Source: Betaproteobacteria bacterium
Lineage (GTDB): Bacteria > Pseudomonadota > Gammaproteobacteria > Burkholderiales > Thiobacillaceae
NCBI GenBank assembly: GCA_016234655.1
Contig: JACRAU010000019.1
Span: 45,928 to 109,927 of the forward strand
Direction of reading: 5' to 3'
Length of the DNA stretch: 64,000 nucleotides
Shown: piece by piece, positions 1 through 9,541 of the stretch
Position numbering within the stretch: position 1 is the stretch's first letter
Layout of the letters: each line of letters begins with the position of its first letter
The notes under the pieces: model-generated
The model's input: the letters and a program-made list of their open reading frames with translations, nothing else
Told to the model about the DNA's origin: nothing
Databases searched by the model: none
Translations under genes and position numbers: made by a program

Positions 1-1
1 G

Positions 2-376
2 GAAGAGCCGGTGCGCCGTTATGTCGACGAGTGCCTGAAGGGATCGGCCGGCCCGCGCGGCAAGGACTTCAACATGCGCTGGGTGGCGAGCATGGTGGCC
101 GAGGTGCACCGCATCCTCACCCGCGGCGGCGTGTTCATGTACCCGATGGACGAGAAGCTGCGCGAGAAGGGCGGCAAGCTGCGCCTGATGTACGAAGCCA
201 ACCCCATGAGCTTCATCGTCGAGCAGGCCGGCGGCGCCGCCACCACCGGCCGCGAGCGCATCATGGAGCTGCAACCTAAGGGCATCCACCAGCGCGTGCC
301 CGTGGTGCTCGGCTCCAAGAACGAAGTGGACGTGATCACCCGTTACCACGCCAGCCCGGAAGCCGCCGCCGCTTAA
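2..376 (+). CDS. fbp: Fructose-1,6-bisphosphatase class 1, C-terminal part (5' end outside window)
   Basis: Frame is open to the window edge ([11 protein letters not shown]...). [30 protein letters not shown] and [20 protein letters not shown] are typical class 1 FBPase C-terminal motifs. Confidence 0.95.
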   Translation, partial: EEPVRRYVDECLKGSAGPRGKDFNMRWVASMVAEVHRILTRGGVFMYPMDEKLREKGGKLRLMYEANPMSFIVEQAGGAATTGRERIMELQPKGIHQRVPVVLGSKNEVDVITRYHASPEAAAA

Positions 377-462
377 GGTAGTCGCGCCCCCTCCCCCGGT
401 CATGCATCCTAAAGGGCATAAAGGGGAGGCTGGGAGGGGGAGTCTTGTTTCTTCCTCAGGTT

Positions 463-504
463 AACAAAACGGCCCCCTGGCAACAGGCGGGCCGTTTTGT
501 TTTG
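463..504 (+). terminator. Rho-independent terminator downstream of fbp
   Basis: Perfect 13-bp inverted repeat AACAAAACGGCCC / GGGCCGTTTTGTT followed by TTTT. Confidence 0.85.
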
Positions 505-521
505 GTCGGGCGCTGGACAAC

Positions 522-540
522 TATACGCCTCGGGCGTATA
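522..540. promoter_or_regulatory. Palindromic operator candidate for the toxin-antitoxin operon
   Basis: TATACGCC-TCG-GGCGTATA, perfect 8-bp arms, 9 nt upstream of the toxin GTG start. Confidence 0.65.
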
Positions 541-548
541 AACGAAAC

Positions 549-860
549 GTGCACACCGTCGTCGAAACCCTGTTGTTCCAGCGGCAATGGCCCCTCTACT
601 GGACGGAAGAGGAACGCGGCGCCTTCGCCGCCTATATCGCACAGCGCCCCAAGGCCGGAGATGTCGTGCCCGACTCCGGCGGTATCCGCAAGGTGCGCTG
701 GGGCAGAGCGGGTTCGGGCAAATCGGGCGGCGTGCGGGTGATCTATTTCGTTCGCAACGCCGAAGGCGAGGTGGTCTTGCTCACGCTCTATGCGAAATCG
801 AAAACCGACAACCTCACAGGCCCTAAGTTGAAGGAGATACGCCGTGCCCTCGAAGAGTAA
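549..860 (+). CDS. Type II toxin, RelE/HigB-like family
   Basis: 103 aa. GGIRKVRWGRAGSGKSGGVRVIYFV...VVLLTLYAKSKTDNL is characteristic of RelE/HigB-like toxins. Overlaps the downstream Xre gene. Confidence 0.88.
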   Translation: MHTVVETLLFQRQWPLYWTEEERGAFAAYIAQRPKAGDVVPDSGGIRKVRWGRAGSGKSGGVRVIYFVRNAEGEVVLLTLYAKSKTDNLTGPKLKEIRRALEE

Positions 861-1155
861 GAAACTCAGCCCGGCTGAACTGGCCGCCTACGAAGCCAAG
901 CGCGACCTCGGCGCCGAGCTGTTGCAGTCGGTGCGCGAAATGAAGGCGGGCAAGGTCGCCGTCGTCACCTCGCCGGTGATCGAGGCGCGCCGGAAGACCG
1001 GCCTGTCCCAGTCGCAATTCGCCGCGCTGATTGGCGTCTCCGTCCGCACCCTGCAAAACTGGGAGCAGGGCCGTAAACAGCCGAGCGGCGCGGCGAAGAC
1101 CCTGATCAAGGTGGCCGAACGGCATCCCGAAGTGCTGCAAGAGCTGGCAGCCTGA
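844..1155 (+). CDS. Xre/HTH antitoxin (HigA/NadS-like)
   Basis: HTH_3 signature ARRKTGLSQSQFAALIGVSVRTLQNWEQGRKQPSGAA. Overlaps the toxin gene. Confidence 0.9.
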   Translation: MPSKSKKLSPAELAAYEAKRDLGAELLQSVREMKAGKVAVVTSPVIEARRKTGLSQSQFAALIGVSVRTLQNWEQGRKQPSGAAKTLIKVAERHPEVLQELAA

Positions 1156-1242
1156 TGCAAGCGTTAGCTCGAAGGCGGTTTCGCGCAGCAAGCCGCCGGA
1201 GAACTGATGATCGCATTCGGCGCAATGCTTCGCGATTGCGCC

Positions 1243-2085
1243 CTACAGCAAACGCCCGCCGCTGACTCGCGGCTGCCCTGCCAAGTCCTGTTCCAGAAAC
1301 ACCTCGGCATAGCCCGCCGTCTTCAGTAGTCCCTGCACTGTCTCACCCTGGTCGTAACCGTGCTCGAACAGCAGCCAGCCGCCGGGGGCGAGATGGCATT
1401 TCGCCTGGGCAACGATGAGCCGGATGGCATCGAGCCCATCCGGGCCGGAGGCCAGGGCGTTTTGCGGTTCGAAGCGCAGGTCGCCCTGCGTGAGATGCGC
1501 GTCGGCCGCGGGGATGTAGGGCGGGTTGCTGACGATCATGTCGAACTGCCGGTCGTCGAGCGCGGCGAACAGGTTGCTCGCTATGAACGCCACTTCGGCA
1601 TCCAAGGCGGCGGCGTTGGCGCGGGCGATGTCGAGCGCCGGGGCGCTCAAATCTACAGCGGTGACGGCGAGGTCGGGCCGCTCCAGTTTCAAGGTAATGG
1701 CGATGCAGCCGCTGCCGGTGCCGATGTCGAGCACGCGGGCGTTTTGCGGGGCGCGCTTGAGCGCGGCCTCGACCAGGTGTTCGGTCTCGGGGCGGGGGAT
1801 CAAGACGCCGGGGCCGACTTTGAACTCGCGGCCGTAGAACTCGCGCTGGCCGACGATGTAGGCCACCGGTTCGCCCTGGCGGCGGCGCTCGATCAGGGCC
1901 TGCAGCGTTGCCAGCCGTTCCGGCGAGAGCTCGTCGCGGTCGTGCGCGATGAGCCAGGCGCGGTTTACGCCGAAACCGTGACCGGCGAGGGCGGCGGTCT
2001 CGATGCGTGCCTCGTGGCGGTCAAGGCCGAGCTGGCTTGCCAGTTCGAGGGCGGCGGAGTCCAGTGTTTGGCGCAGGCTTGGCAT
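1243..2085 (-). CDS. prmC: Peptide chain release factor N(5)-glutamine methyltransferase
   Basis: GREF.V...VLIPRPETE, VLDIGTGSGCIAITL, NPPYIP motifs. Confidence 0.95.
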   Translation of the reverse strand: MPSLRQTLDSAALELASQLGLDRHEARIETAALAGHGFGVNRAWLIAHDRDELSPERLATLQALIERRRQGEPVAYIVGQREFYGREFKVGPGVLIPRPETEHLVEAALKRAPQNARVLDIGTGSGCIAITLKLERPDLAVTAVDLSAPALDIARANAAALDAEVAFIASNLFAALDDRQFDMIVSNPPYIPAADAHLTQGDLRFEPQNALASGPDGLDAIRLIVAQAKCHLAPGGWLLFEHGYDQGETVQGLLKTAGYAEVFLEQDLAGQPRVSGGRLL

Positions 2086-2121
2086 GCTGAAATGGAGGTG
2101 TGGGTAGGCGCATTATCGGCC

Positions 2122-2149
2122 AAATAAAAAGGCCGCCGAAAGGCGGCCT
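2122..2149 (-). terminator. Rho-independent terminator for the minus-strand gene at 2172-2630
   Basis: AGGCCGCC-GAAA-GGCGGCCT hairpin followed on the minus strand by a T-rich tract. Confidence 0.75.
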
Positions 2150-2171
2150 CGAAATGGGCTATTGGGTTTGG

Positions 2172-2630
2172 TCACCACAGGGGGATGCTGCCAATGAGTT
2201 CCACAATGTCGGCGTTCAACGATTGGGATGCAGTGATGTTGCAGTTGTTTAATGTGATCTTGACGTTGGTGGCGGTGCGGGTGGCGATGTCCCAAGTCCC
2301 GGAAAGGCTGCGCGAGCATTGAAGGTTGCCGGTGGTGCCGCCAGACAGGGTGATCGATGTGGTGTCCTGCAGGTTGGCGTTGTAGGAATTGCCGCCGACG
2401 TTCAGGAACTGGCCGGAAGCCGTGATCGTGCCGTTCATTGTGGTGGAGTCGCCAGTGTCGGGCCGGCAATTGTTCAGGGTCATCGTCCAGGTGATGGCCC
2501 CCGTGGTGGCGTCCCAGTCGCCGTTCAGGGTGCGGCTGCCGCCGCCCTCGCAGGGATAGGGGATGCTGAAGGTGCTGGCTTGGGCGGCGGTGGCAAACAG
2601 AGCCGCCAAGACAAATATGAACCGCTTCAT
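2172..2630 (-). CDS. Small secreted hypothetical protein (signal peptide, Thr/Asn/Gly-rich)
   Basis: MKRFIFVLAALFATAAQAS signal peptide; about 152 aa. The longer ORF call (to 3251) overlaps the neighbouring gene. Confidence 0.65.
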   Translation of the reverse strand: MKRFIFVLAALFATAAQASTFSIPYPCEGGGSRTLNGDWDATTGAITWTMTLNNCRPDTGDSTTMNGTITASGQFLNVGGNSYNANLQDTTSITLSGGTTGNLQCSRSLSGTWDIATRTATNVKITLNNCNITASQSLNADIVELIGSIPLW

Positions 2631-2716
2631 GTCGAGTCTCCTGAGTATCGGTTGTTGCGGCCTGCCCATGAAGGGCAAGCAGATTAGCACCCAGGCCAAG
2701 CCAGGCGCGTCTATTT

Positions 2717-3130
2717 TCAGGGCTTGGGCTTGTAGCCGCAGGCCAGCTTGAAGGCGGCGGCCTCCAGGCCTTTTTCCGGCACGGCCTGTTGCAGCGGCTT
2801 GCCGTCCAGGGTCATCGAGTTCTGGGTGTGCACGACCTCGTCGCCGTTTTTCAGGACATAGCTGTTCAGCACCATCTGCTTGTCCTTGCACTGGAAGAAA
2901 TAGAGCTGCTCGCTGCGGTCGTAGACCTTTTCCATGAACGGCATGCGGGTCGGTTTGTCGAACAGGATTTGGATGTAGGCGGTGACCGCGTTGCCGCGCC
3001 GCTCGAAGCGATCCTTGTCGAGCGAGACCTTGCCGGCCGATTCGACCTGCGTCGTGCCGACCCATTGTTCCCCGAAGGCGGATACGGTATACATCAGGGC
3101 CGCGACCCCTACCCAACGCAATGCTTTCAT
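2717..3130 (-). CDS. Secreted hypothetical protein, surface-adhesin E-like
   Basis: Signal peptide, then EQWVGTTQVESAGKVSLDKDRFERRGNAVTAYIQI...; pattern typical of short surface-adhesin-E-like proteins. Confidence 0.55.
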   Translation of the reverse strand: MKALRWVGVAALMYTVSAFGEQWVGTTQVESAGKVSLDKDRFERRGNAVTAYIQILFDKPTRMPFMEKVYDRSEQLYFFQCKDKQMVLNSYVLKNGDEVVHTQNSMTLDGKPLQQAVPEKGLEAAAFKLACGYKPKP

Positions 3131-3147
3131 TGAATTTTCCTCTGGCT

Positions 3148-4674
3148 ATGTATCGGAAGAACCGATTTATCGGCGCGGCCATTTTAGCCGCATTTGCCGC
3201 CTTGTTGGCCGCCGGCCCGGCCGGGGCGGCCGATGCCGTGCCGGATAGCATCGTCGTCCGCTATCAGGACATCGTGCTGCCGGGCGACCACGGTCGGATT
3301 ATCAATCTGCTGTCGGCCGACACGGCGGTGGTGGCGGTCGATATGGCCGGGGCGGCAAGCCCCGCCGAGCGGCAGGCCCGCTTGCGGCAACGCTTGGAAC
3401 AGATTCGCGGCGATGCGCGCGTGCGCCATGCCGAGCCGAACCACGGCGGCCGGTTCGAGGGCCTGCTGGCGGCGACGCCGAACGACCCGGAATACGCCCA
3501 GCAATGGTGGCTACCGGCGCTGGGCGACCGCTCGATGTGGGCGGTGGGCACCGGCGAGGGCGTGACCGTGGCGGTGATCGACAGCGGCGTGGACTTGAGC
3601 CACCCGGACCTGGCGGCCAACCTGCTCGCCGGCTACGACTGGGGCGACCAGGACGGCAACCCGCAAGATGCGCTGGGCCACGGCACGCGGGTGGCCGGCA
3701 TTATCGCGGCGGCGCAGAACAACGGCGTTGGGGTGTCGGGCCTGGCGCCGAAGGCGAAGATACTGCCGGTGAAGGTGAGCCCCGGCAGCCAAGGCAGTTT
3801 TTCGTCGGACGTGCTGGCCCAGGCGATCCGCTACGCGGTCGACATGGGCGCGCAGATCGTCAACCTGAGCCTCACCGTCGACCAATCGACCCAGATCGTC
3901 GGCGAGGCGGTGCAGTACGCCTTGGATCGCGGCGTGGCCGTGGTGGCGGCGGCCGGCAACACCGGCGGCGCGGTGGCCTTCCCGGCCAGCATGGCGGGCG
4001 TGATCGGCGTCGCCGCGACGGACGAGACCGGCAAGCTGGCCTCGTATTCCTGTTTCGGCCCGGAGGTCACCGTGGCCGCGCCGGGCTCGTCGGTCACCAC
4101 CACCCTGCTCGGCGGGACTTATGGCTACGGCGCGCCAGGCACCTCGTTCTCCGCCCCCATCGTCAGCGCCGCGCTGGCCGACCTGCGCTCGCTCAATCCG
4201 GCCTTGCCGGTGAGCGGCTATGCCGGCTACCTGAAGGCCAATACCACGGCCATCGCCGGCGGCAGTTATAGCTTCGGCCTGTTGCAGGCGGGGCAAATGG
4301 GGCTGGCGATGATTCCGGCGCTGACGCCGGACAAGACCCTGTACGGCCAGGCCGATGCGGTCTCGCTCGATTACCGCCTGCCGCCGACCGGCGGCGCGGT
4401 GGACATTTATGTCGCGGTGATCACCCCGGTCGGCGAATTCGTGCTGCGGCCGGACGGCCAATGGAGCCTGGTCGGCAGCTATGTGCCGGTGGCCGTCTCT
4501 TATAGCGGCGCGGCGGCGCTGACCGGACGGCTGTTCGGCGCGGGCGGCGCCTTTCCGGCCATCGCCATGGCCGGCCTGCCGGCCGGCAGCTACACCTGGC
4601 GCGTCGCGCTGATCGACCGGGCCAGCGGCCGCCTGATCGGCGCGGTGAATACCGCCGACATGGCCGTGCAGTAG
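3148..4674 (+). CDS. Subtilisin-like (S8) serine protease, secreted
   Basis: Catalytic triad motifs VIDSGVDLSHPDL, GHGTRVAGI, GTSFSAP; signal peptide. Start may be 3121 or 3148. Confidence 0.93.
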   Translation: MYRKNRFIGAAILAAFAALLAAGPAGAADAVPDSIVVRYQDIVLPGDHGRIINLLSADTAVVAVDMAGAASPAERQARLRQRLEQIRGDARVRHAEPNHGGRFEGLLAATPNDPEYAQQWWLPALGDRSMWAVGTGEGVTVAVIDSGVDLSHPDLAANLLAGYDWGDQDGNPQDALGHGTRVAGIIAAAQNNGVGVSGLAPKAKILPVKVSPGSQGSFSSDVLAQAIRYAVDMGAQIVNLSLTVDQSTQIVGEAVQYALDRGVAVVAAAGNTGGAVAFPASMAGVIGVAATDETGKLASYSCFGPEVTVAAPGSSVTTTLLGGTYGYGAPGTSFSAPIVSAALADLRSLNPALPVSGYAGYLKANTTAIAGGSYSFGLLQAGQMGLAMIPALTPDKTLYGQADAVSLDYRLPPTGGAVDIYVAVITPVGEFVLRPDGQWSLVGSYVPVAVSYSGAAALTGRLFGAGGAFPAIAMAGLPAGSYTWRVALIDRASGRLIGAVNTADMAVQ

Positions 4675-4790
4675 GAGGGCCCTCCTGGGCCCGAACGACG
4701 GCGTGGCGATTGGGTAGGTGGGTTGTTCGCGGCCGGGATACCCAAAGGGCATAAAGGCCGCTCCCACAAGGACGCCGCTCCCACACACAA
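4672..4790. repeat. REP-like palindromic repeat cluster with loop-borne CCCAAAGGGCATAAA motif
   Basis: gtaggagggccctcctgggcccgaac and ttcgcggccggga...ggccgctcccac; matches other copies in the window. Confidence 0.85.
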
Positions 4791-4844
4791 GGCCGGCGCT
4801 GCGGATTCTGCGATAATCGGCCTTTCCCCGCGACCCTCCGTGCC

Positions 4845-5663
4845 ATGCATTCGAGCAAAACCGTTCCCGCCGATATCTTCCTCAGCCTGACCCGCCATGC
4901 CGGCCTGGCCCGGCAGATGGTCAAGCGCGAGGTGCTCGGCCGCTATCGCGGCTCCTTCCTCGGCCTGCTCTGGTCCTTCGTCAACCCGGTGCTGATGCTG
5001 GCGGTCTATACCTTCGTCTTCGGCATCGTGTTCCAGGCGCGCTGGGGCCAGGGCAGCGGCGACCGCCTGGAATTCGCATTGGTGCTGTTCGCCGGCCTGA
5101 TCGTGTTCAACCTGTTTTCCGAATGCCTCACCCGCGCGCCGGGCCTGGTGCTGGGCAACGTCAATTACGTGAAGAAGGTGATCTTTCCATTGGAGATACT
5201 GCCCTGGGTGTCGCTCGGTTCGGCCTTGTTCCATGCTGCCGTCAGCCTGGGCGTGCTGCTTTTGTTTCTGTTGTTCGCCGGGCATGGCATTGCGTGGACG
5301 GCTTTGTTGTTGCCGATCGTGCTGGCGCCGTTCGTGCTGCTGATCCAGGGCCTGTCTTGGCTGCTGGCCTCGATCGGCGTGTTCGTGCGCGACATCGGCC
5401 AGGTGGTGGGCATGGCGATGACCGTGCTGTTGTTCATGAGCCCGATCTTCTACCCGGCCGATGCCTTGCCCGAGGCGGTGCGCGGCTGGCTGTTCCTCAA
5501 TCCGCTTACCTTCATCATCGAGCAGAGCCGCGACGTGCTGATCTGGGGCAAGCTGCCCGATTGGCAGGGCCTGTCCGTTTACGCCTTGTTGGCCTTGGCC
5601 GTGGCTTGGGCCGGCCTGTTCTGGTTCCAGAAGACGCGCAAGGGATTCGCCGATGTCCTCTGA
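4845..5663 (+). CDS. wzm: ABC-2 type polysaccharide export permease (Wzm-like)
   Basis: REVLGRYRGSFLGLLWSFVNPVLMLAVYTFVF; MSPIFYPADALPE..R.W.FLNPLTFIIEQ.R; next to an ATPase. Confidence 0.93.
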   Translation: MHSSKTVPADIFLSLTRHAGLARQMVKREVLGRYRGSFLGLLWSFVNPVLMLAVYTFVFGIVFQARWGQGSGDRLEFALVLFAGLIVFNLFSECLTRAPGLVLGNVNYVKKVIFPLEILPWVSLGSALFHAAVSLGVLLLFLLFAGHGIAWTALLLPIVLAPFVLLIQGLSWLLASIGVFVRDIGQVVGMAMTVLLFMSPIFYPADALPEAVRGWLFLNPLTFIIEQSRDVLIWGKLPDWQGLSVYALLALAVAWAGLFWFQKTRKGFADVL

Positions 5664-6870
5664 GCCGATCATCGCGGCCCGCAATCTGGGCAAGTGCTAT
5701 CAGTTGTACAGCAAGCCGCAGGATCGGCTGAAGCAGTTCCTCGCCCGTGGCCGGCGCCAGTATTTCCGCGAATTCTGGGCGTTGCGCGACGTGAGCTTCG
5801 ACATCCGGCCGGGCGAGGTGGTCGGCATTGTCGGCCGCAACGGTGCCGGCAAATCGACCCTGTTGCAACTGGTCTGCGGCACGCTGACGCCGAGCGTCGG
5901 CGAGATCGCGGTCAAGGGCCGCATCGCCGCCTTGCTGGAGCTGGGCGCCGGCTTCAACCCCGAGTTCACCGGGCGCGAGAACGTGTTCATGAGCGCGGCG
6001 GTGATGGGTATACCTGAGCATGAGATTGCGGCGCGCTACGAAGAGATCGTCGACTTCTCCGGCATCCGCGACTTCATCGACCAGCCGGTCAAGACCTATT
6101 CCAGCGGCATGTACGTGCGCCTGGCCTTCGCGGTGGCGACCAGCGTCGACCCGGACATCCTGGTCATCGACGAGGCGCTGTCGGTCGGCGACGGCGAGTT
6201 CGCCCGGCGCTCGTTCGACCGGATCATGGCCTTGAAGGAGGCGGGCAAGACCATCCTGTTCTGCTCGCACACGATGTATCAGATCGAGGCCTTGTGCGAT
6301 CGGGTGCTCTGGCTCGCGCACGGCCATGTGGAGATGGACGGCGAGCCGGCCAAGGCGGTCGCCGCCTACGGTGCAGCGTTGATCGCGGCGGCGGCCGGCG
6401 AGCCGGCGGCGGCACGGCCGGTCCCGACCGGCACGGCCAGGATCGTCCAGACCGGCGCCAGCGTCGATGGCGTCGCGGGGCGCAAGCTGGTCGCGCGCAG
6501 CGGCGCCTCGACCCTGCAAGTGCGGGTGCGCTTCGAGTCGGACCCGGCCAAGCCGGCGCCGACCGTGGCGGTGTGCATCACCGGCGCCGACCGGCGGATC
6601 ATCGCCAGCGCCGGCAGCCATAACGATGGCGTCGCCATTCGGCGCGAGGCCGACGGCGGCGGCGAGACAAGCGTCGTGTTCGAGCGCTTGGCCTTGCTCA
6701 AGGGCGGCTATGCGGTGGACATCTATCTGTTGTGCGAACGCGGCATCCACGTGTTCGAGTATGTGATGGCGGCGGTCGAGCTGGAGGTGACGCAGGCGGG
6801 TCTGGAGCAGGGCATCGTCAGCCTGCCGCACCGATGGGAACAGGAGTCGCATGCCGTATCGGCCGAATAA
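5653..6870 (+). CDS. wzt: ABC transporter ATP-binding protein with C-terminal carbohydrate-binding domain (Wzt-like)
   Basis: Walker A GRNGAGKST, signature YSSGMYVRLAF, Walker B ILVIDEAL; C-terminal beta-rich extension. Confidence 0.93.
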   Translation: MSSEPIIAARNLGKCYQLYSKPQDRLKQFLARGRRQYFREFWALRDVSFDIRPGEVVGIVGRNGAGKSTLLQLVCGTLTPSVGEIAVKGRIAALLELGAGFNPEFTGRENVFMSAAVMGIPEHEIAARYEEIVDFSGIRDFIDQPVKTYSSGMYVRLAFAVATSVDPDILVIDEALSVGDGEFARRSFDRIMALKEAGKTILFCSHTMYQIEALCDRVLWLAHGHVEMDGEPAKAVAAYGAALIAAAAGEPAAARPVPTGTARIVQTGASVDGVAGRKLVARSGASTLQVRVRFESDPAKPAPTVAVCITGADRRIIASAGSHNDGVAIRREADGGGETSVVFERLALLKGGYAVDIYLLCERGIHVFEYVMAAVELEVTQAGLEQGIVSLPHRWEQESHAVSAE

Positions 6871-9541
6871 CTTCCTGGGCCGCGTCTATCCGACCGCCGA
6901 CCTGGCGGCGTTGGGGCATGCGCTAGGCATCCAGCCGGGCGAGCGGGTGTTGGATGCGGGCGGCGGCGGGGCGCCCTTGCCCGAGGCGACGGTGGTCGTC
7001 GAATACGACTTGGCGTCGGGCCACGACCGCGACGGCGCCGGTGCGCCGCTGGATGCGCGCTGGGTCGCGGGCGACGTGCAGGCGCTGCCGTTCGCCGACG
7101 GCGCCTTCGATTTCGCCTATTGCAGCCATGTGCTGGAGCACGTCGCGGACCCGGCCCAGGCCTGCGAGGAGCTGATGCGCGTCGCGCGCCGCGGCTATAT
7201 CGAAACGCCGCGCAAGCTGAGCGAGCTGACCGCCGGCCACCCGACCCACCGTTGGCTGGTCGAGGTGGTCGACGGCGTGCTGACCTTCGAGCGCCGCTGG
7301 TTCGTCGAGCACCCGCTGCAAAACCTGGCCTTGGCCCATATCCTGAATCATCCGGACGCGATGGATCGCGCCTTGGTCGAATACCGCAACCTGACCTGCG
7401 TGCAGTTGGCCTGGACGGGACGCTTCGAATACCGCGTGGTCGAGACGCCGAACTGGCGCAATTTGTTCGATTACGACAACCCGGTGCATGCGGCCTGGTC
7501 GCATTATTTCTATGCCTTGAACCTGTTGGGCAACGGCGCGCCGGCCGACTACGTCGCCGGCCACCCGGTGCGCGCGGCCGACCTGCTGCCGGGCGAGCCG
7601 CGCTTCCACCTACTCGACGGCGCGGTCAAGCTGCTGCAAGGACGGACGGCCGAGGCCGGCCGTGCCTTGGCGCGCGCCGCCGAATTGGGCTCGGACGACG
7701 AGGCGCTCGCGCGCAATCTGGAATTGCTGCACGCGGCCACCGGGCCGGCCAAGGGGTGTTTCTTGCCCGACGGCCGGGGCTGGATCGAGCGCCGGCACGA
7801 TACCGGGCCGGCCATGCCTGCGCGCGGTACGGCCTTGCCGCACCGGCGCCTGGCCTATCCCTTGAACGTCTATGCGCACCTGCTCTACCTCAAGGAGGGC
7901 GAGGCCGATGATCCGCACTACGGTCTGTTCGCGCCGACGCAGCAGCGCTCGTCGCAATTGCTGCTGTCGCGTCTGCCCGCCGTGCCTTGCCGCCTGCTGG
8001 CGGTCGGCGTCGGCCTGGGGGTCACGCTTGCGCAACTGGCCGAGCGCGGCCACGCCATGACCGGTATCAGCGCCGATCCGGAGCAGATTGCCTTGGCCCG
8101 GATGCGGCTCGGCGCGCGCGCCGACCTGCTCTGCGTGCGGCTGGAAGATATGCCGGCCGAACTGGGGCCGTTCGATCGGGTGCTGTTCCAGGAGTCGGCG
8201 CAATACATCGACCTGCTGGCGCTGTTCGAGCAGACGGCGCGCTTGCTGCGGGACGACGGCGAGCTGCTGATCCTGGACGAGATCGCTTGGCGCCGGGTGG
8301 CGCCCGGTGCCGAGGGCCTGCACCTGGCCCAGGACCTGCTCGCCATGGCCAAGCGTTTCGGCTTCGAGCTGGTCGAGCAGGAGGACTTGTCGCAACAGGC
8401 CGCGCCGACCGTGGATTACCGGATCGCAGGCTTGGCCGCCGAGCGCGCGCGCCTGGTCGCCGACCTCGGCGTCAGCCCGGCCCAGATCGACGAGCTGATC
8501 GCGGCCAACCGGCGCCACCGGGAGCGATACGCCGACGGCCGCTTCGGCTATTGCCTGCTGCGTTTTCGCAAGGCGCGCCAGCCGCGCTGGCGTCTGGCGG
8601 CCAGGGCCGAAGCCGATACGCCGGCGCTGCTGGCCCTGTTCCAGCGCGCCTTCGGCCACGCGATGGCGCCCGAGCAATGGGCCTGGAAATACGGCGACGG
8701 GCATGGCCACGGCACGGTGGTCTGGCAAGACGGCCAGCCGGTCGCGCACTACGGCGGCATGGGCCGCCGCATCCTGTATCGCGGCCGGCCCGAGTGGGCG
8801 GTGCAGATCGGCGATGTCATGGTCGAGCCGGCCGAGCGCGGGGTGCTGACCAAGGGCGGGCCGTTCTTTCTGGCCGCCGCCGCCTTCCTCGAACGCCATA
8901 TCGGTTTCGGCCGGCGCTACCTGCTCGGCTTCGGTTTTCCCAATGCGCGGGCGATGCGGGTCGCCGAGCGGCTCGGCCTCTATGCCGAGGTCGGCAGCCT
9001 GGTGGAACTGGCCTGGCCGGCCCTGGCGCGCGGCGATATGTGGCATCGGCGCACGCGGCCGCTCGACCCGAATGCGCCGCGCGACCGGCATGCGGTGGAC
9101 CGGCTTTGGCACCAGATGGCGGCCGGTCTGGGCGACGCGATCGTCGGCGTGCGCGATTGGCAGTGGATCGAGCGCCGCTATTTGACGCAGCCGCAGGGCG
9201 CCTATCGTCTGTTCTTGCATACCGATTGGCCGAGCGGCAAACCGCGCGGCCTGCTGGTGCTGCGCCGGCACGACGACAGGGTGGAGTTGCTCGATGTCGT
9301 CGCACCGTTGGCCGAACTGCCCGATCTGGTGCAGGCGGCCCGGCGCATCGCCGGGCGTTGGGGCTTGCCGAGGCTGGAGTGCTGGATCACGCGGGAACAT
9401 GCCGACAGTCTTGGCACTGCCGAGCGGACGCTGCGCGATCTCGACATCCGGGTGCCGGCCAATGCCTGGACCGCCGCGCCGCCGATGGCCGAGGTCGCCG
9501 GCCGTTGGTGGTTGATGTCGGGCGATACCGATTTCCGCTAG
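6851..9541 (+). CDS. Three-domain fusion: SAM methyltransferase + second SAM methyltransferase + GNAT-like acetyltransferase
   Basis: 896 aa. VLDAGGGGAPLP...FDFAYCSHVLEHV (MTase 1); LLAVGVGLGVTLAQLAERGHAMTGISADPEQIALAR (MTase 2); C-terminal ADTPALLALFQRAFGH...QIGDVMVEPAERG (GNAT-like). Confidence 0.8.
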   Translation: MPYRPNNFLGRVYPTADLAALGHALGIQPGERVLDAGGGGAPLPEATVVVEYDLASGHDRDGAGAPLDARWVAGDVQALPFADGAFDFAYCSHVLEHVADPAQACEELMRVARRGYIETPRKLSELTAGHPTHRWLVEVVDGVLTFERRWFVEHPLQNLALAHILNHPDAMDRALVEYRNLTCVQLAWTGRFEYRVVETPNWRNLFDYDNPVHAAWSHYFYALNLLGNGAPADYVAGHPVRAADLLPGEPRFHLLDGAVKLLQGRTAEAGRALARAAELGSDDEALARNLELLHAATGPAKGCFLPDGRGWIERRHDTGPAMPARGTALPHRRLAYPLNVYAHLLYLKEGEADDPHYGLFAPTQQRSSQLLLSRLPAVPCRLLAVGVGLGVTLAQLAERGHAMTGISADPEQIALARMRLGARADLLCVRLEDMPAELGPFDRVLFQESAQYIDLLALFEQTARLLRDDGELLILDEIAWRRVAPGAEGLHLAQDLLAMAKRFGFELVEQEDLSQQAAPTVDYRIAGLAAERARLVADLGVSPAQIDELIAANRRHRERYADGRFGYCLLRFRKARQPRWRLAARAEADTPALLALFQRAFGHAMAPEQWAWKYGDGHGHGTVVWQDGQPVAHYGGMGRRILYRGRPEWAVQIGDVMVEPAERGVLTKGGPFFLAAAAFLERHIGFGRRYLLGFGFPNARAMRVAERLGLYAEVGSLVELAWPALARGDMWHRRTRPLDPNAPRDRHAVDRLWHQMAAGLGDAIVGVRDWQWIERRYLTQPQGAYRLFLHTDWPSGKPRGLLVLRRHDDRVELLDVVAPLAELPDLVQAARRIAGRWGLPRLECWITREHADSLGTAERTLRDLDIRVPANAWTAAPPMAEVAGRWWLMSGDTDFR

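Noticed and set aside
2631-3251. N-terminal extension of the 359-aa minus ORF (2172-3251)
   Set aside because: Extension overlaps the adhesin-E-like CDS; a good signal peptide and ATG at 2630 give a better start.
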